Origin: Trochalopteron elliotii
Lineage: Eukaryota; Chordata; Aves; Passeriformes; Leiothrichidae
Length of the DNA: 64,000 bases
Direction: 5' to 3'
Assembly: GCA_024734555.1 (NCBI GenBank)
Contig: JANPWX010000107.1
Coordinates: forward strand, 514,895 to 578,894
In this document: piece after piece, positions 20,971 through 34,200 of the stretch
How the letters are laid out: every line of letters starts with the position of its first letter
Numbering within the stretch: the first letter of the stretch is position 1
Position numbers and translations under genes: made by a program
Notes under the pieces: model-generated
Told to the model about the DNA's origin: nothing
What the model saw: only the letters and a program-made list of their open reading frames with translations
Database searches by the model: none

Positions 20971-23900
20971 TAAGAGTTCAGGGAAGTGCCACTGCTGGGA
21001 ACCCTGAAACCAAAGCCAGATGCAAATTAAACCACACCCCTTAAAGGACCCCTGGACAAATTAATCTAGGCTGGAAACCAGTCCCGTGGTTTTGAATTGA
21101 AAAGAAATGAAAACCAGCTCTCGTTCTACACCTGGGTATAATTAGTACAACATTAACTTGGATCCTTTTTTAGAACCCAGAAAGCAGCTGTGTGGGATGC
21201 TGGCTTTCTCCACTCTGAGTTCTGGCCTTTTTGTTGCCATATGAGGTTTTTGTTTGGTGCACTCGTCATTAAAATGTAATTTCCCATCATATAGCTTCCT
21301 CAGCCAGCATGAAATACCAATGAAAACAAAGATATTTTAAAAGAAAGAGCAAAGTTAAACCAACAGAAAAAGTCAAGAATAACAGGGCAGGTCCCAGCCT
21401 ATTTCAGTAAAAAGGAGAAGTGGTGCATTCTTACCTCCAATGGATACTGCAAAAAGCTGTGCATTAGCAATGCCTGGGCATGGTCTTTAGAAAACTAAAT
21501 TATTTTTGTTAGTGAAGACCTAGAGCAAGACAATACAAAGGTCTTATTACTTATTACTGTATTATTACTTAGGCTGTGTTATGCTTTTGCTTTTCATTTT
21601 TCATGACTTTTGGTGGTGACAGTTCCATCACCTAATTTCCATTTCTTGGTGAGCTCTGTTCTCCCATCATCTCTCTGCTGGGTGGTGTAGTTCCTCAGCT
21701 AATGTCAGAGCAGCAAAGTTGTCTGTGGAGGTCAGAGTAGCAGCTGATAACAGTCCTGTCCCCTCAGCCAGCAGCTGCTTGCTTTGGGAGCTGGAAGCAC
21801 TGAAGAGGGTGGTTTTTTTCTGTTTTTAGACTCAACCTGTACATGCTTCTAAACTGACCTTTCTAATCTTGGCAGTGTCCTTATAGAAGTTTTAACTAAT
21901 ACCTGCAGGTTGGTTGTAGCAGTAGCATGAAAGTGTTTTACCAACTCACACCTTTTGAATCTGTTGTTCCTTTGAAATGGGCCAAACCTTGTTGTCATAT
22001 ATGGCCAGACTGCAGCTTGGGACTCCAAAACCTGCAAGCCTTGGGACAGAAACCAAGCAGCTTTCATTCTAATTTGACTGGAAAATGAACAGGAGACCAT
22101 AAGGTTGTCTGTCTGCCACTTTTTTTACTTGCTCTTTATGATATAATACCTGATTCACGGAAAGAATTATATATTTGGGCTTCATAATTCAGTGGCTTTG
22201 TTGCTGATTTTGAATCATTCTTTTTAAAAGTGGAAGCCATTCTCTGTTCCATCTGTGGTTACCTGTTTAAGTAAAACAAACTCCCTGACATGGCTCACTT
22301 GTCACTGGTTTCAACATTTGGATCATATAAGATTTTTTTTTTTCCAATCACAGAGAAACTGTTATTGATTTTTTTTTTTTTAATGGTATACCAAGGGGAA
22401 AAAGAAGGCAAAAATATCAGACACGCTTGGGCATCTCCTGATGTGCTTTAATATTCTGGTTTCTCCACCTCAAATTGAAAGAATGACAAGATAGAGCTGT
22501 TTGGGCTTGAAGATGCAGAGGGTAAATCTCCCTGGAGGCCCAGTTCTCCTGTTCCTATTTAGCTTGAACTCTCTGGGTGGTGTCCCTGATTTAGAGCTTA
22601 CTTAGCAGGTGCAACACGACTGGAATGAGGCAACATAACAACAAACTCTGTAGGAGTAGAAAAGAGCCAGTGTTTTAAAAAAAGGAGGCACGAAATGGGT
22701 TACTGCACACAGAACAAAAGTAGAGGCGTTTGCAGGCTCCACAAGTCTTTTGGAAAGTGTTTCTGGTATCATTTCTATTTAATTTTAATCTGGAAGCAAA
22801 GGGATAGATCTGTGTTCCTTCCCAAATGGAAGGTGCCTACTTAAACTGTCTCTTTTGAAGCATTTACTCCCAGCATGACCTAAATGTAGCTCTGGTGATG
22901 CAGGCATAGGGACAGTGTTGAATTTAAAGCTCAGCAGCATCAGCTGAGAGAACAGGGAGGGAAAACACTGCTCTGCAGGGCCATGAGGGCTATGTGTGGT
23001 GTTCAGGCTGTGTCTGGCACATAACCAAGAAGCTTCCCATCAGACTGCCAGAGCTGCACTGCCCTCTTGGGCATGGAGTTAGTGCCAGCATAAATAAATG
23101 GAAGGAAAATATATTAGCTAAATATGAAGGATTCCAAGGCATCTTTTCATCTTGGGCTGATATGATTTTACTGCCTAATATCAATTTGCAACGTGGCTAC
23201 GGTGTGGCAAAATGCTCTGCTGCCCACACATTGAACTGTGAGGTCTAAGGAGAGAGTGTGGGAAGAAAAAAACCAAGAGGGAAAAGTCTATTATAGTTTC
23301 AGATAGTAAAAATTTTATTTGCACCTTTTACACATTCCAGGGGATGCAAGTAATTTGAAATTGGACTGTGCAAACTGCTGCCTCCTGAAGACAGGTGTGG
23401 TGTTGGTCTGATGTTTGGATATACAAACCTTCTCCATGAAGGATGAAAGAACAAACGGATGGATCCATAGTTAGTTCTCTCCCTTCCCCCTAAAGCTAAA
23501 CAAGAATGGAGGATATCTAGGTTTCAGAAGTCTTCTCTCTGCCTTTTGCTCTAGCTCCTCTTCCTGCAATGGCTTAGGATGTAGATGAGCTGGCTTCTGA
23601 ACACTGAAGAAAATTAGAATATATTTGCAGCCTGTGGTTGCAGAGAAGAGCCTGCATTTCAGAAGTTTGAGAACTCACTTTCCTCTGCTGATATGTGACC
23701 TTTAAACTTAGCTGTAACAGACATTGGTTTTGCCTTCAGCAATTTTTCTTTTCTTTTGCCTCAGTCTTGCTGGAGTTTACACTGAATAGCAGTGGAGCAG
23801 GGAGGCTGGTCCATAACTCCCTCCTTTCTATCTTGTGTTTTTTCCTGTGAGCAGCACTGAGAGAACACTGATGCGGAGCCTGAGCCATCAAAGCTGTCAG

Positions 23901-26030
23901 ACCTGGGCACAGCCCTCTCGTAGCAGTTCATCTGGCTAGGTTAGAGTTTAGCTGGCACAGTCCAAGGTCAGCTCCTTCACTGATAAGAGCTCTTGTGAAG
24001 AATTTTTTGAGGTTTTACTGCTGGCCCTACCCCTGCTCCATCACAGCCTTGCAGCATCTGCATCTGTGATGGTTTTGTACTAACACAGCTCTGAGCCAGA
24101 CCCGGGGCTGCTGCCTGGCATTCCTTGGCATCAGATATGCCCCAGCACTGCAGATTTGCTGTGTGACCCCTGGACTATGCCTGGCTGATCACTGCCTCTT
24201 GCCCTCATCTTGACCTGGACCTTACAATTTCTGTCCCCAGCTCTGTGTTGGTGAGGTCAGTGCTGGAATCTTCTTTATTAACCCTCTTTGTTCCCAGCCT
24301 CCTGTGCCTTTCAGAGCCCCCTGCCCTCGCTGCTCCCTGACAGTTTAGCTCAGTGGGGACCTGTGGTAAAGCTCAAAAATGGTTCCCAGGGGAAATGAGG
24401 GGCAGGTCCTTGCTTCTGGCTTTCTTCACAGCAGCTCTTATCAGTGACAGAGGTGATCTTGAACTCAGCCAGCTGAACAGTTTGCTTAGCCAACTAAATC
24501 CTAGGAGGGGGATGTATTCTGGGCCATGAGAAGATTCTCATACCTGGCTGAGCACCAGTGCTCCCCTCTGTCTTCTGGATGGCTCAGATACACTTGCAAG
24601 GCTTGAATGTTCAATAATCCTCCTCCCTGGTCTTTCACAGCTGCATGTTCCTTGCTCCCTGCCCAGCATTGTATGCAGTTCTTCCTGTTACGAGGATTTT
24701 TGTGTTCCCAGAGCCCCTCTTGCTCTTGTTTCAGTCCTTATTGAAAAGTTTAACAAGCTATATAACACACTTTTAACTTTATTAACCCAGAGTCATCACG
24801 TGCTGCCAGAGAGATCCTGGTGAATTCCAAACTCCCAGGCCTGGGAAATGCCTCCCAGCCTGTGCCCCACTTGTGTGTATTTGGGGAGCATGACCCTGCT
24901 GAAGTGGGAAGTGCTGTGCCCTGTGTCTCCCTAGGGCACAGAACACCATATCCTGCAGGAGGCTCATGGCTGAAATGAGCTTCTGCTTCAGTGCTGAAGA
25001 TAGTTTGTTATGTTCACTGTTTTTTGGAAAGGGATAAAAGCTGGATAAGCACCAGCTTTTTGATGGAATCTGTGACTGGATTAGGTGCAGCAGTGTCTCT
25101 GGATGGGGAGCTCCTCTAAGAAGTAAGGAGGTCACCTCAGCCTGTTTTTGACTTGATGTTGCAAAGCTGACACTATTCTCTTGAGACCTTCCATCAGCCC
25201 AGAAAAATAGCAACTGTCCTTATTTTTTAGTGGATACCCCATCAAATGTGGGTTACACAGGTTGATAGAATTGGTTCCAGTATCAATGATATCTTATTTT
25301 TCCTTTCTTGCTTTGTTAATGTATTTACCTGACAGTCAACTCAAACTTTTTATCTTTTGTGGGGAAGATCACGAGTCTAAATAGGGAAGGGGAATAAGTC
25401 TAAACAGTATATGTGAGGAAAGTAGATTTATTCTCACTTAGGTGGATTGGAAATTGACAGAACATGAGTAGGATGCTTTCATCTCTCTCTTTTCTTCTCT
25501 TTCCACCACATCTGCTTAATGCTGCTCCTACTCTAGATTATATTCCTTAATGCCTCATTTTTCTTAATCATAACAGTTGTTTTATCATGTCCTAATGTAT
25601 TTTCTGATGCTCTGCAAGACAAGGAGATGACATTTGTCTTCCAAGACTGTTTTTATGTCTATTTTTAGGCATTCAGGACTGGCTGAAAAGGAAATTTGTC
25701 AGCCCTGTTAAGGCACCGTTTGAGATAAATCTCAAATTGCAAATGGATTGTTGAATTTGTACCAACAATTCTTTTAGGTTTTGAATCTTAATTTAGAAGT
25801 AGACCAGCCCAATGAAAAGGCTGGTGGTGAAATATTGAGCCTTTGGAAGTGAAGAGGTGAGGACAGGGACATGGTTGGTGTGGGGTGAGTCTAGGTAGGC
25901 TTAGTTAAAGTAACTTTAAATGAATTAGGGACAGCGGGGGTAAATTATTCTGCACTGAGCTCCACACAACCACATCTACAGCAGCACCTGAGCTGGGGAG
26001 TTCTGTAGCTAACTCAGGTACCTCTGCACT
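20971..26030. other. Unique non-coding DNA
   Basis: Five kilobases without a recognisable gene or transposon. The longest open frame (24782-25213, minus, 143 codons) has no familiar motif. T-rich tracts lie at 22332-22342 and 22370-22381. The part 23860-24700 is GC-richer and pyrimidine-rich, without CpG enrichment. I see no convincing exon. Confidence 0.5.
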
Positions 26031-26056
26031 ACACACATACCCCGAGGTAAAGAGAA

Positions 26057-26125
26057 TATAAATAGGGTTGGAAGGCGAGGGACAGAGCCAGCAGCCAATC
26101 TGCAGAGGGCGGAGGAGCTGGGATC
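26057..26125 (+). promoter_or_regulatory. Candidate TATA promoter
   Basis: TATAAATA (26057-26064) is followed by a locally GC-rich segment with two CpGs (ggaaggcgaggg, then agggcggaggagctggg, which holds a GGGCGG GC-box core). A start site would fall at about 26085-26095. A CCAAT pentamer lies at 26095, downstream rather than upstream, so it would not act in the usual way. The site sits 150-200 bp left of the enhancer-like block at 26270-27180. No open frame of note follows, so any product would be non-coding. Confidence 0.25.
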
Positions 26126-26269
26126 AAACCTGCTGCCAGGGCTTTGAAAGTCATGAAAAGCCAGAGCCTTAGTTTGCTCACACAGGCACAGCTCCTCTGG
26201 GCTTCGGGGAGAAAGTGTCTGAGAGGCTCTCAAAGTACATGTGCAGAGCCAGCCTTGTTGTGCTCAAAA

Positions 26270-27180
26270 ACAAGCTCTGATTAACCATGCACGTGGCAGG
26301 AATTTTGCATTGCCGCTAAAGCAGCGAAAAGTCCTGAAAGATTTCTGTGACATTAATTTTAGTTCATTTGAGATAATCCGTGTAGGGCTTAAATAATACA
26401 TGAGATTTATGCCATGGAAGGGATGCAGTGTATCTCTCAGCCTCAGTGAAAAGAAATTTGCCTTGTTGACACCAACCAGGCGAACCAGCAGACAGGACAA
26501 AACTAGTTTTTCATCGGGGTATCGCTGCCTGTTTCTTCTCCTGGCTTTCATCTCTCACTCCCTTTCTTTCCCACCTCCCATTTTTTTTTGTTGATTGGTG
26601 TCACCTCACATGCTTAGGATGTCTGCCTGTCTGCTCGGAGTGTGAACACATTCCTCAGAATGCTGATTTGTTCGTTTCACGCCGGTGTCAAAATGACTTA
26701 TTAAATTCGGCACCTCCTGATCCTCGGTGCCTGATGTGTTGCTATCCAAACATTAAATGACAATAAGCATATGCAGCCGCTGGGCCTAGCAAACTCATTT
26801 ACTTTGATAAAAATGTCATGGCAATATGCTTTAAATCACTGTCCTTTTCATCATTGCTAATTGCTAGCTCTAGACCTCTTTCCTATGCGCAGTGCAAGTG
26901 TTAGGATGCTGCTCCTCCTAGCCTGATTAAACATTATCTTTCCTAACTGTAGAAAATCTCTTTCAATGGCAGTGTTATTTCATCAAGAGATGGATTTTGC
27001 TCTTAATTAGCCAACACGCCACCAGGGATACTTCAGTCATGGGTGTGAAAAAGCCTCCAGCAAAAGATTTTTCCCTGGGATTAAAAAAAAAAAATAACGT
27101 ATCAGTGACTTGGGGATAATTGGCAGCTTCGGTGACGCTACGTTGGCTCTGGCAGTGACAATATGTTCTGGTGCAATATC
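26270..27180. promoter_or_regulatory. Probable conserved non-coding element (enhancer-like)
   Basis: This block differs from its surroundings. It keeps many CpGs (ttgccgctaaagcagcgaaa, catcggggtatcgctgcctg, tttcacgccggtgtc, attcggcacc, tatgcgcag, ggcagcttcggtgacgctac) although the neighbourhood is CpG-depleted. It is dense in homeodomain, SOX and POU-like cores: gctaattgctagc, ctcttaattagcc, cattaaatgac, catatgcagc, ctttgataaaa. Open frames are short and carry no splice-site pair. This combination is typical of vertebrate developmental enhancers under constraint. The target gene cannot be told from this window. Confidence 0.5.
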
Positions 27181-28967
27181 AGTATACCTGCTTCTGTCTG
27201 CTTTCCAGTTGGCTCACTGCAGGCTCAACAAGAGCAGTTCTGTGTATAACAATGTGTGCCACTGAATGCTGGGGGTGGGGAACAATTCCCCACCTTTTCT
27301 GCTGTCCCTGGTGAGCTGCACAGGTTTCACAAGGCACAGGTTTTGTGTTCTCTCAGCAAAAATCCACCTCAACCCGTCCATGATGGCTTGAGCTTGATGC
27401 TGAGTTTGGACTTGAATATTCCTGTTAATTTCTTGCTGCTAGTCATATGCTTAATTTGGGGTTTTGCTTTCCTTCTGTCTTTAGGAGCTAGTTGCTTCTA
27501 TGGTCAGAAAGGTTTGACCAACTGGTGATATTTTTCCTAAAATAGTAGGAAAAAGACCTTTAAAAACAACCAAAAAAATCATCAAATCCTTATGTTTCTA
27601 GGGAATATAAGTTTATTTGTTGTGATGAGGTTATTTGCAATGAGAGAATAGAATTTCAGACATCTTTGCAAAGATACCCATTTCATGCCCCAGGGATGAC
27701 TTTCAAATAAACTCCCTCAGAGCTTGATCAGAAATAGTATCTGAAAGATTGATTCAGTCCAGTGGTGTTAAAAAAAATTATCTATCCTGCATGAAAATGA
27801 GAATTTTATTAATAAAATATTACTATATTTTGTAAACATGTTCCAAACAGGGGGGCAATTGTCTGTGTGTGGGGAAAGAAATCCATGCTGCTTAAGGTGT
27901 GGAAGTATGAGAGCATGTTAGTCACATTGCACTGCTGCCTGAACCTATTTTAACATTTGCAGACTCAACCTAAATTCCTCCAAGAAATCAAACCCAAACA
28001 GTCTCATTTGGTATAAATGTGCTCCATCCAAAGCTTGCAGAAATCCACAACAAGTTTTGGGATGCGATTCTAATTGTCACGAAGAACTTCCAATTACTTA
28101 GAACGTTTTCTAAAGAGAGAGAAAGAGACAATTTCATCAGTCAGAGACGTTCTTCTCCAAATGGAATGAGCTCTAACACATCCTTCACACTGTGAGCCTG
28201 TCAAGCTGCAGCAGAAAGAAATGTGAGCAGGCATTTGGAGGTGCCTGCCTTGTAGCAGCCAAGCAGAGGTTGTTGCTTTGGTGTCAAATGAAATGAAGAG
28301 ATGGTTGGACTTTGCAGGGTCTATCTTCTCCAGATAAAAGGCCAGTGACCTTTTCACATCAAGCCTGGAGAGAAGGGTCTGGTTTAAGGGTGATATGCAA
28401 AAGTGTTGGCAAGAGGGCTGGTTCATTAGGGCTGAATCTCCTTTCTCTCACCTTAGGGAAGTAATTTAAGATGTGTCTGTCACATTGCTGTGTCCTCGCG
28501 GGGTGGTGGATCATTCTTTAAAAGCAGAAACACAAAGAGAAGCACTCTGAAATGTTGAAGCCATGTCTTTCTTTTAGAGAAATGCAGACTATTTTTCTTT
28601 TGAGCTTTTGGATATTTTGGAGTGTTTTAATTTCAAAATTATCTGCCCAGAAGAAGGAGTTAATGAAAAAATGAAGCTAAATAGTTTCAGAGTACTACAA
28701 AATCTTGTACTGAGTAGAAATACTGGAAGTTTTATTTTGATATTTGGTTAGATGCCAAAGAATTAAAAAGATATTGTCATTTCCCTTCCCATCCTCAATC
28801 CAGTCACAAAATAAAAGATCTTTGTTATTGCTAGTAGGAAGCCACTTTTCTATAAACATTTTTGAATGATGCTCCACCAGACAATGCTGGCTATAGGCCA
28901 CTCTTGTAGACCTTTCTGAATCCCTTAGAACTGCTTGAATTACTTCCTTATGAAGAGGTTGCATTTT
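27181..28967. other. Unique non-coding DNA
   Basis: No feature beyond chance frames. One (27256-27528, plus, 90 codons) would encode a hydrophobic stretch near its end but has no other sign of being real. Confidence 0.5.
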
Positions 28968-29322
28968 TGTACCTGATAGAGCAGTTACTCCTGAAGTGGC
29001 AGAAAAGAACCCCACCATTTCAAACACCTTTAACCATTCAAACACCTATTTTCCTACAGGCAGTTTGTCCATGCCAACAGGTATTTACCAGTATGCCTTT
29101 CCACTCGTGTGTGTGCAAAATTTGGGTTGCAATATGAATAAAGCACTGAGTGCTATAATGCAAAGTAATTTTGTTCAAGTTTTTAGCAGTCAGTGTCAGC
29201 CTTGATTACTTCACTAGACTCACAGGGTGTGTGGGCAGGAGATTAGGATTTGCTAAGTGGGTGCATCTGTGTACCCGGTATAGTTGGATTACTTACACCT
29301 GAAGTGGCAGAAAAGAGCCACT
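28968..29322. repeat. Spaced 50-bp direct duplication, offset about 308 bp
   Basis: The 19 bases CCTGAAGTGGCAGAAAAGA occur at 28990-29008 and again at 29298-29316. The match extends leftwards with mismatches and a small indel (tgtacctgatagagcagtta against tgtacccggtatagttggat). The copies lie at 28968-29015 and about 29269-29322. Between them 'cattcaaacacct'-like sequence is also doubled (29016-29047). No transposon ends are present, so a local duplication is likely. Confidence 0.75.
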
Positions 29323-30879
29323 CAGCATCAGTTTCTCTCATGCTCTAGTAATCCATTGTGGATTATTATCGAGATCAGCTTGGGAAGGTAATACGATTTT
29401 AACACCCCAGAAAAAAGGGTAGAAAAGGAGAAGGAAAGAAACTTCAGGCAGCAGCTGACATCTATCCTGTGATGTGAGTGTTTTTCAGGCTCGTGAAAGA
29501 TCTTGTAAAAGGGTAGAACAAGCATGACAAAGGTCTGAAAGACAATAACAAAATGGGATTTTGCAGAAGAGAAGTTAATGTTACTGGAGATAAAAAAGAT
29601 TTTTTTTTTTTAATACGTCATTCAGGTAGCATATTAATATAAGCAGTGCTTTGTTTTCAGTATTTGACAGGCCATTCAGAGAAGTAACTGAATATACTTT
29701 CTTGGGGGAAGAATAGAAGCCTCAGAGAAGATGTCCAGGTCTGGTAAGATACTGGGATGTGGGTGCTTTTGGAGAGGTTTACAGTTATCAGAGTACTCGA
29801 TTTAAACTGGTGCTGAGTGTTGATTAAAAAACCCTGCCTTTGTTTGTGGAGGAAATTTTAAAATAATCTTGATTTTGTTTCTTCTCTGGTGTGCAATGGC
29901 AAGGCAGTGTTGAAAGTATTTTGTGGTGATACAGAAACACGTGAGGGGCCAATGATCACTTTTAACTTCCCTTACTACTTCCATAGTTTTTGATTTAATT
30001 CTTCTCATTCAGCAAACTGTTTGGATGGGGTATTTGAGTTGATGGAGGGAAGCAGCATAGTGGGATGAAAATACTCATATCAAAGAGGACACTGTAAAGA
30101 TGTGGAGATTGGGCCGAGTCAGGTTTCCATAGTTAGAATAAGAATCCCTCAAATAAACAAGCAGAAAATTGTTCTCGTCTCCGGTGCCTTTGAGTCTGTT
30201 AAAGTCAAGTAGAACCGACAGAGCTGCTCAGTGCCCCTGTGTCTGAGTTAACAGTGGTGCCATTCAGACAACAGACAGAAACCCTTCAAACTCCTCTGCA
30301 TACTCACATGCATGTTTTTGGAAAGAATTCCTCATTATTTGAGCCATTATTAAAAATAATACCCCTAACAATTTGTTGATGGTGTCGAAAATAACATAAC
30401 AATGCTCCTTTGCACTGTATATTACTTTAGCTGAGAATACTTTTGGATAGAAAGGGATCTCAGGAAAGCTTTCCCAATCAAAGCAAGCAGAGACAGAGTT
30501 GGTGGGCCACCAGTGAGAACTATTTGCTGGTTTGTTTTTGATGAGTGGCAAAGAGTTAAATGAAGCTGGAAAACTGTAAGTTTGTGGCATTGCTGCTGCA
30601 GGCTGTATTCTGGTTAAAATCTGTTGTCACAGCTCTATCAGCCATGTAATCAGGTGTGATATTGGCTCTGTGTAGCCCCTCCTCCCTTCTTTCTCCCAGT
30701 TTACTCTGGGAAGAAGCAGAGTAGTAGGAGAAAGAAAGAAAGGGAACAGAAGCATTTACTTGGTCTGAAGTGCTGTTAAAAGGACATCTATGGGCCACTT
30801 ATTTCATAAGGTTTCATTCTGTAAATGCCACTTGAGCTAAAATATTCCCTTTCATCTTTCTGACAGAAATATGACACAG
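29323..30879. other. Unique non-coding DNA
   Basis: Nothing recognised. T-tract at 29600-29611. Confidence 0.5.
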
Positions 30880-31240
30880 TAATTCTTTGTGAAAATGTAG
30901 ATGATATGCTGCAGTAGTTACAGTGAGTTAGGATTAAGTGGCAAATGCCTACTCTTAAAGGCTTAATTAAAGACACAATAGCTCTGGGAGGTCATTATTG
31001 TAATTACAGTGCTGCCTATATTGTTGTAACTGAGTACATGGTTGTAGTGTCATGTTATCTCTACACAGCATCCTGGTTTGATGAGGCAGCTATTGCATAC
31101 ATTCCACGGGCTGTGATTTGCATGAGCTTTCTGCTAGTCTGTTTGAGCTTGAAAATCTGATTCGGGGCTCAGTTTATTTTTGCCAGTTTTATATGGGTAC
31201 AGCTCCATTAACTTAAGTGTGACCACCTTAGATTTTTTTT
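30880..31240. promoter_or_regulatory. Candidate conserved non-coding element
   Basis: AT-rich but non-repetitive, with closely spaced homeodomain-type cores (GGCTTAATTAAAGACACAAT, TTATTGTAATTACAG), a TGATTTGCATGAGC POU-like octamer relative and ccattaacttaagtgtgacc. The texture resembles conserved enhancer DNA. No alignment is possible here, so this is a judgement from motif density only. Confidence 0.35.
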
Positions 31241-34200
31241 TTTTTTAACCCCCAAATTGGGCTCTCTGGCTTTGGTTACAAAACCTGTAGAAATTAAGGA
31301 AAGGGCTAAAATGTGACATTTGTCTTAATGGTCTCCGTGTATACAGAGATTAAGAAGAAATAATGGTTTTCATCCTAACTTAATCCACGGATAGTTTGAA
31401 GAGTAGATCCACAACAGAGGGCCTGTGTGAAATTAAATCTTAATGTTACAGAATGCAGCAATCATTTTCAGCAGTGTATTTGAGGGCTGACATACTTACC
31501 TTTCCTAGAGATGAGATTTTTCCCTGTTTTTTCCTTCCATAGTTATATTAAAACCCTGAAGCAGTATGACTGTTGTTGCTTACCATGAGAGGGAACCCCA
31601 CAACTGACTAATCCCATACCTGGAAGTATTTCAATTTGATTATTTGGGAAGGGGATTGCAGTGATAGAATACAAAGCAAGGTGAAAGACAGTGTGGGTAC
31701 TAGTCTGAGTAGAGTTAGGGCAAGATAAAGAGCTCTATCTTGCAAGATTAGTCTTGTGTGTACTGCTGAAATGTTTAGTTTTCCCGTGTTTGTGGGATGA
31801 AATCCAAGTGAGTTTAGATCTCAGTGGAAAGGAGTTGAACTTCTTTTATTGAGACGCCTCCTCTGAGAGGACTGAAAAGAAGATGAAACCGGGTACCCAA
31901 CCATTTCATTGCCTTCTCTAAATGCTGATATTTCATTCTTGAATTTTATTTTTTTTAATCTCTGAGTATTCAAGCAGGGATGTAACATAGTCAAAAGGGA
32001 ACTTAGTCAACAGGAGAGATGGAATTACCCCAAAGGAGAGATGCCTTTGAACTTCCTATCACCTCATGTACAAGTAGCTATTTGAATGCTTCCAGCATGT
32101 GGCAGTATCCTTCTTTGAGGTTATTGTCTAAGAGTTGGTCACAACTCTTACTTTCCTTGGCTTATATTCAAGCACCCCACAACAGAAACAAAAGCTCTTT
32201 ATCCATTTTATCTTAGGGTAGGACTTTCCTCATTTTAGCTATCTTTAAAATGTGGTTTGTTGTTGAGAATAAATCAGGCATTGATTAATTTTTAGCTGTT
32301 TTATCCATTTGTAGGTTGTGCGGGTTCTGGTCTCATTATTTTAACTCCTTTGTTCTCTGACCACTTCTCTGTTCCTCTTAATTAATAACTATCCTCATAA
32401 CATCACACCCACAAATGAATGTAATGATCCTGGATCTGAGCTTTATAGTGTGGGGATTCTGAGTTTTGTGCTCTCTGCTGGGATGGTTTCTGCTACAAAA
32501 TACTGGCTTGGCTTGTGTGAATGCACTAATATTGCCTTTCCAACTCTCTGCTTTCTGTAGCTTTTGCTGAGATGGTCTTATTACTCTTTCTTGGATTCTT
32601 CTCTCCAGGATACAGGTGATTTTTTTAGGTTATGTTCCCTCCAAAGTCTTCAACCTTACCTTGTCAAGGGATAACAAGGTTTCTGACAAAGATCCACAGC
32701 AAGGTAAACATAAAATGAACATTTGCTTTTTCAAGAGATTTTTGAATTCATTGAACTGTGTTCCTCTACTGGAAATAACTCTTTTGATAATGTCTTTTTT
32801 TCTTTTTTTTCCCTGTGCTGCTTTACTTCAGGGATAAATCCATTCCTCTGTAAGAGTGGGAAGGTGCTAAATTCTTGTGAAAGACAGGTTTGTTAAGCTT
32901 GAAATAATAGTATCTATCAAAAGAGGGGTGCTGAAAGAATTATAAATTCCTCTGATCAGCCCATCTGAATCTGGTGCTGAGCTCTGTATACCTGAATTCA
33001 TGAGTAAAATTCTGGCTGTGGTGTCCATTCAGGACATATCCATTTTAATGAGATTGCTCTGCAAGGAATTAAAGTTATGTGCCTCTGTTGGTAGCAAAGC
33101 TGCCTGTATGTACTGTGGTAGGAGGTTGTCAGAGAACATTTGGATGTTTCTTCCCAGTTGTTTTTTTTTTCTTCCTCTCTCCTTATCTTTTCTCATGTCT
33201 TCTGTGTGAGAAGTAGTTGAACAGACAGGAACTCTGAGCTTCAACAGAAACTGATGAAGTCTTTCTCATACCATTAGTTTATTATTACCCCTGCCAATAA
33301 CACTATTGATATTATTGGGCTATAACTAAAATTAAGGGATGTGCTTAAGAGAACAGTTTGTTCAATCAGAGAACTACCAAGTCTCTACTTTTATATGGAG
33401 GGATTTATTTTTTTTTTTTTTAAATGTTCAAGCTCCATGGGCTTTCAGCTGCCAGCATCTCCTGCCAGTGCTGTCAGGGTCTCTGAGGCTGAGCTGGCTG
33501 CACCCTGGCAGGCAGAGCACTGGGAGAGGAGCTCACCACTGGCAGTGGTGTTTCATTTGAGCCTGGGAAGTATTGCTGGCCCTGGCAGTTCTTGGAGCTT
33601 GGAAACTTGGGAAAAAGATCTGTTCTGCAAGTTATTTTGATTTTGATTCTTTACCCTTTCTCCCCACCCCTGATTTTTTTTTTTTTTTTCTTTTCTTTAA
33701 TGAAACTCTTTCAAGGCTTTTCAGTTTCTAAAATTTGAGGAGGGTGGGACTCGTGTACTTTTATTAGTTGTTGGAGGCAAGAGATAAAGGAGGACAAAAA
33801 AAAGAGGACCACAAGCTAGAAGATGAAAATAATATTTTTTTTTAATAAGGGAAATGCTGTCCCATATCCCCATTAAACATATGTTTTCCATGGATAGGTT
33901 TTTTTTTTTAAGAAAAATAAAAAATATTTGTCGAAAAGCTGGGAGAGCACTGAATAACTCAAATTGAGTGCTCCACTTGATTGCTGACATATGTTTGGGA
34001 GAATGAAAAGTTACATGCTCCTTGCTGGCCAGGACAGCCTCTCTGATGTTAGCCAAAACCTAACGGGGCTACTGTTGTCCCTTGCTATTTTCATAATCAG
34101 AGAACAGGAACAGGGCAAAGGAGCACAGTGGAGTTCCAAATGGGATATCTGTATTTGCTGAGCATATGCAAACATGAATCCCCATGACATAGATATGACT

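Noticed and set aside
24782..25213. 143-codon minus-strand open frame
   Set aside because: No recognisable motif, no acceptor or poly(A) arrangement, composition like the flanks.
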